NCBI GenBank assembly: GCA_030268105.1 | Contig: BSDZ01000091.1 | Span: 310,001-374,000, forward strand | From: Volvox africanus | Lineage: Eukaryota > Chlorophyta > Chlorophyceae > Chlamydomonadales > Volvocaceae | Direction: 5' to 3' | Length of the DNA stretch: 64,000 bases | In this document: in pieces, positions 63,019 to 64,000 of the stretch | Layout of the letters: every line of letters begins with the position of its first letter | How positions within the stretch are numbered: position 1 is the stretch's first letter | Made by a program: the position numbers and the translations under genes | The notes under the pieces: model-generated | What the model was told of the DNA's origin: nothing | Database searches by the model: none | Seen by the model: only the letters and a program-made list of their open reading frames with translations

Positions 63019-64000
63019 ATGTCCGCGGAACACGACGATACGCCGCACACTAGCCTAGCTAGCCAACCCGATTTCGTTGTAGCTGCTAGAGCGCCGGATA
63101 GAGGTCTTGAGACTGTTGGCGCGCGAGCCACTCAAGAGCCCCTTTTCCTTCAGACCCCTGCTCACTTAATTGTGCCGCATTCAGCAGTGAACACGAATAT
63201 GGACAACACTGCTGGACCAAGGGTTCTGCCATTACCTCAAGCTCGAGGGCATGATGACATCCCTGAGGTGATGAGATTGTCGATTCCCGTTCCTAGGCTC
63301 AATATTTCGCTGACCGACAAGACACCAGGGCATAGCATAGCCGATGCAACTCGTGCGTACGTGCGTGACGCTAAAAAGTACCTCCAAGCTGTTCATGGTG
63401 GCGACAATGACGGTATCAGGTGTCTCTTCGTTGGTAACACCCTCGAGGGCTCAGCGAAGGACTGGTATCGCAATTGGACCAACGCCCGGGGCAGCTATAC
63501 TTTTGACGAGTTAGTCGCCGCTTTGCTCGCACGATTCGCTACTGAGGTTCAAGCACGCGATGTGGAAGCTCGTAACGTTTTGGCAGCGGGTAGCTACCAC
63601 ATGCGTCGGGATGAAAATGTACCTGCGTACCAGTCACGCTTTGAAGCACTTGTGACTCCCATTGCTGACCTCACCGAATCTGAGCGTGTCTTTTGGTTTA
63701 GGCGAGGCCTAACGAAACTTTTGGCTAAATGGTGCGCCACTGACTTGGTTGGAGCGCAGATCAAGTCGTATGACGCGTTGGTCGCTTTTGCTAAGGGCGC
63801 GGAGATACGACTTCTTGCCGGCGAGGAAGAAGTCAAGTCTGCCCCTCGTGCAAATGCCGTGCAAGTGCAGGATCCGCTTGGGGAAGCTGTGGCTCTCGAC
63901 CAGGACCTCGGCGCGACCCGCCCCACGCCTACTGCCGCGACGCGACGCAGCAACGGGCAACGCAAGGCGCGCGGGGGCGCTAGCTCGGGTGTCCGTGGTA
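63019..64000 (+). CDS. gag: Unit 3 Gag, cut by the window edge
   Basis: Starts MSAEHDDTPHTS as in unit 2 and is open for the 327 codons shown, covering the capsid region and the beginning of the basic region. The zinc knuckle lies beyond the window. Confidence 0.92.
   Translation, partial: MSAEHDDTPHTSLASQPDFVVAARAPDRGLETVGARATQEPLFLQTPAHLIVPHSAVNTNMDNTAGPRVLPLPQARGHDDIPEVMRLSIPVPRLNISLTDKTPGHSIADATRAYVRDAKKYLQAVHGGDNDGIRCLFVGNTLEGSAKDWYRNWTNARGSYTFDELVAALLARFATEVQARDVEARNVLAAGSYHMRRDENVPAYQSRFEALVTPIADLTESERVFWFRRGLTKLLAKWCATDLVGAQIKSYDALVAFAKGAEIRLLAGEEEVKSAPRANAVQVQDPLGEAVALDQDLGATRPTPTAATRRSNGQRKARGGASSGVRG

Larger units (their letters stand above)
61729..64000 (+). repeat. Tandem unit 3 of the 3340-bp array, cut by the window edge
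   Basis: LTR 61729-62552, PBS, mini-ORF and the start of gag. I find no difference from unit 2 over the part shown. Confidence 0.93.

Overview
The window is eukaryotic nuclear DNA made almost wholly of retrotransposons inserted into one another; I see no convincing host gene. Two related families of Ty3/gypsy chromovirus (called A and B here, both with a C-terminal chromodomain), a decayed non-autonomous relative (C), a Ty1/copia element, solo LTRs, and what looks like a large LINE-type element are present. The host cannot be named from this sequence. A repeat-rich alga, plant or other protist would fit. The primer-binding sites point to a eukaryotic initiator tRNA that starts ATCGAGA and has GGGCTCATAACC in its anticodon arm.

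Layout. The oldest layer is a minus-strand LINE-like element with pieces at 49216-51702, 46486-48382 and 42538-42747; the rest lies left of the window. It encodes a signal-peptide/Cys-rich/multi-membrane-span protein with a Josephin-type cysteine protease, followed in the same frame by an apurinic-type (EEP) endonuclease. It was hit by gypsy element B1 (window start to 42537), by a copia element (42748-46480, TSD gggag) and by a solo LTR (48383-49215). B1 was hit by a solo LTR in gag (1877-2710, TSD ttttg), by A1 in pol (4158-33600, TSD tgggg) and by C in pol (34097-39236, TSD tggca). A1 was hit exactly at its gag start codon by A2 (10202-32308, TSD catgg). A2 received B2 in its 5' LTR (10383-17551, TSD caaat) and A3 in its 3' LTR (24041-31513, TSD cattt). 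That is five levels of nesting, with target-site duplications confirming the junctions for all but the LINE itself.

To the right (52099-55039) are strongly decayed A-like LTRs, a small non-LTR insertion with a triplet tail, and an LTR of another family. From 55040 to the window end lies a tandem array with a 3340-bp period: LTR, leader, gag and the first part of pol, cut at the same pol position each time.

Function. In A and B, gag and pol share one frame and are separated by a single UAG. A hairpin begins 7 nt after the UAG in both families, so Gag-Pol is probably made by stop-codon readthrough. Both families carry a short mini-ORF in the leader that ends at a possible intron donor. A3 and B2 have intact gag and pol and LTR pairs that read as identical, so they are the best candidates for active elements. 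C and the copia element lack essential pol parts but also have LTR pairs that read as identical, so other copies probably mobilised them in trans.
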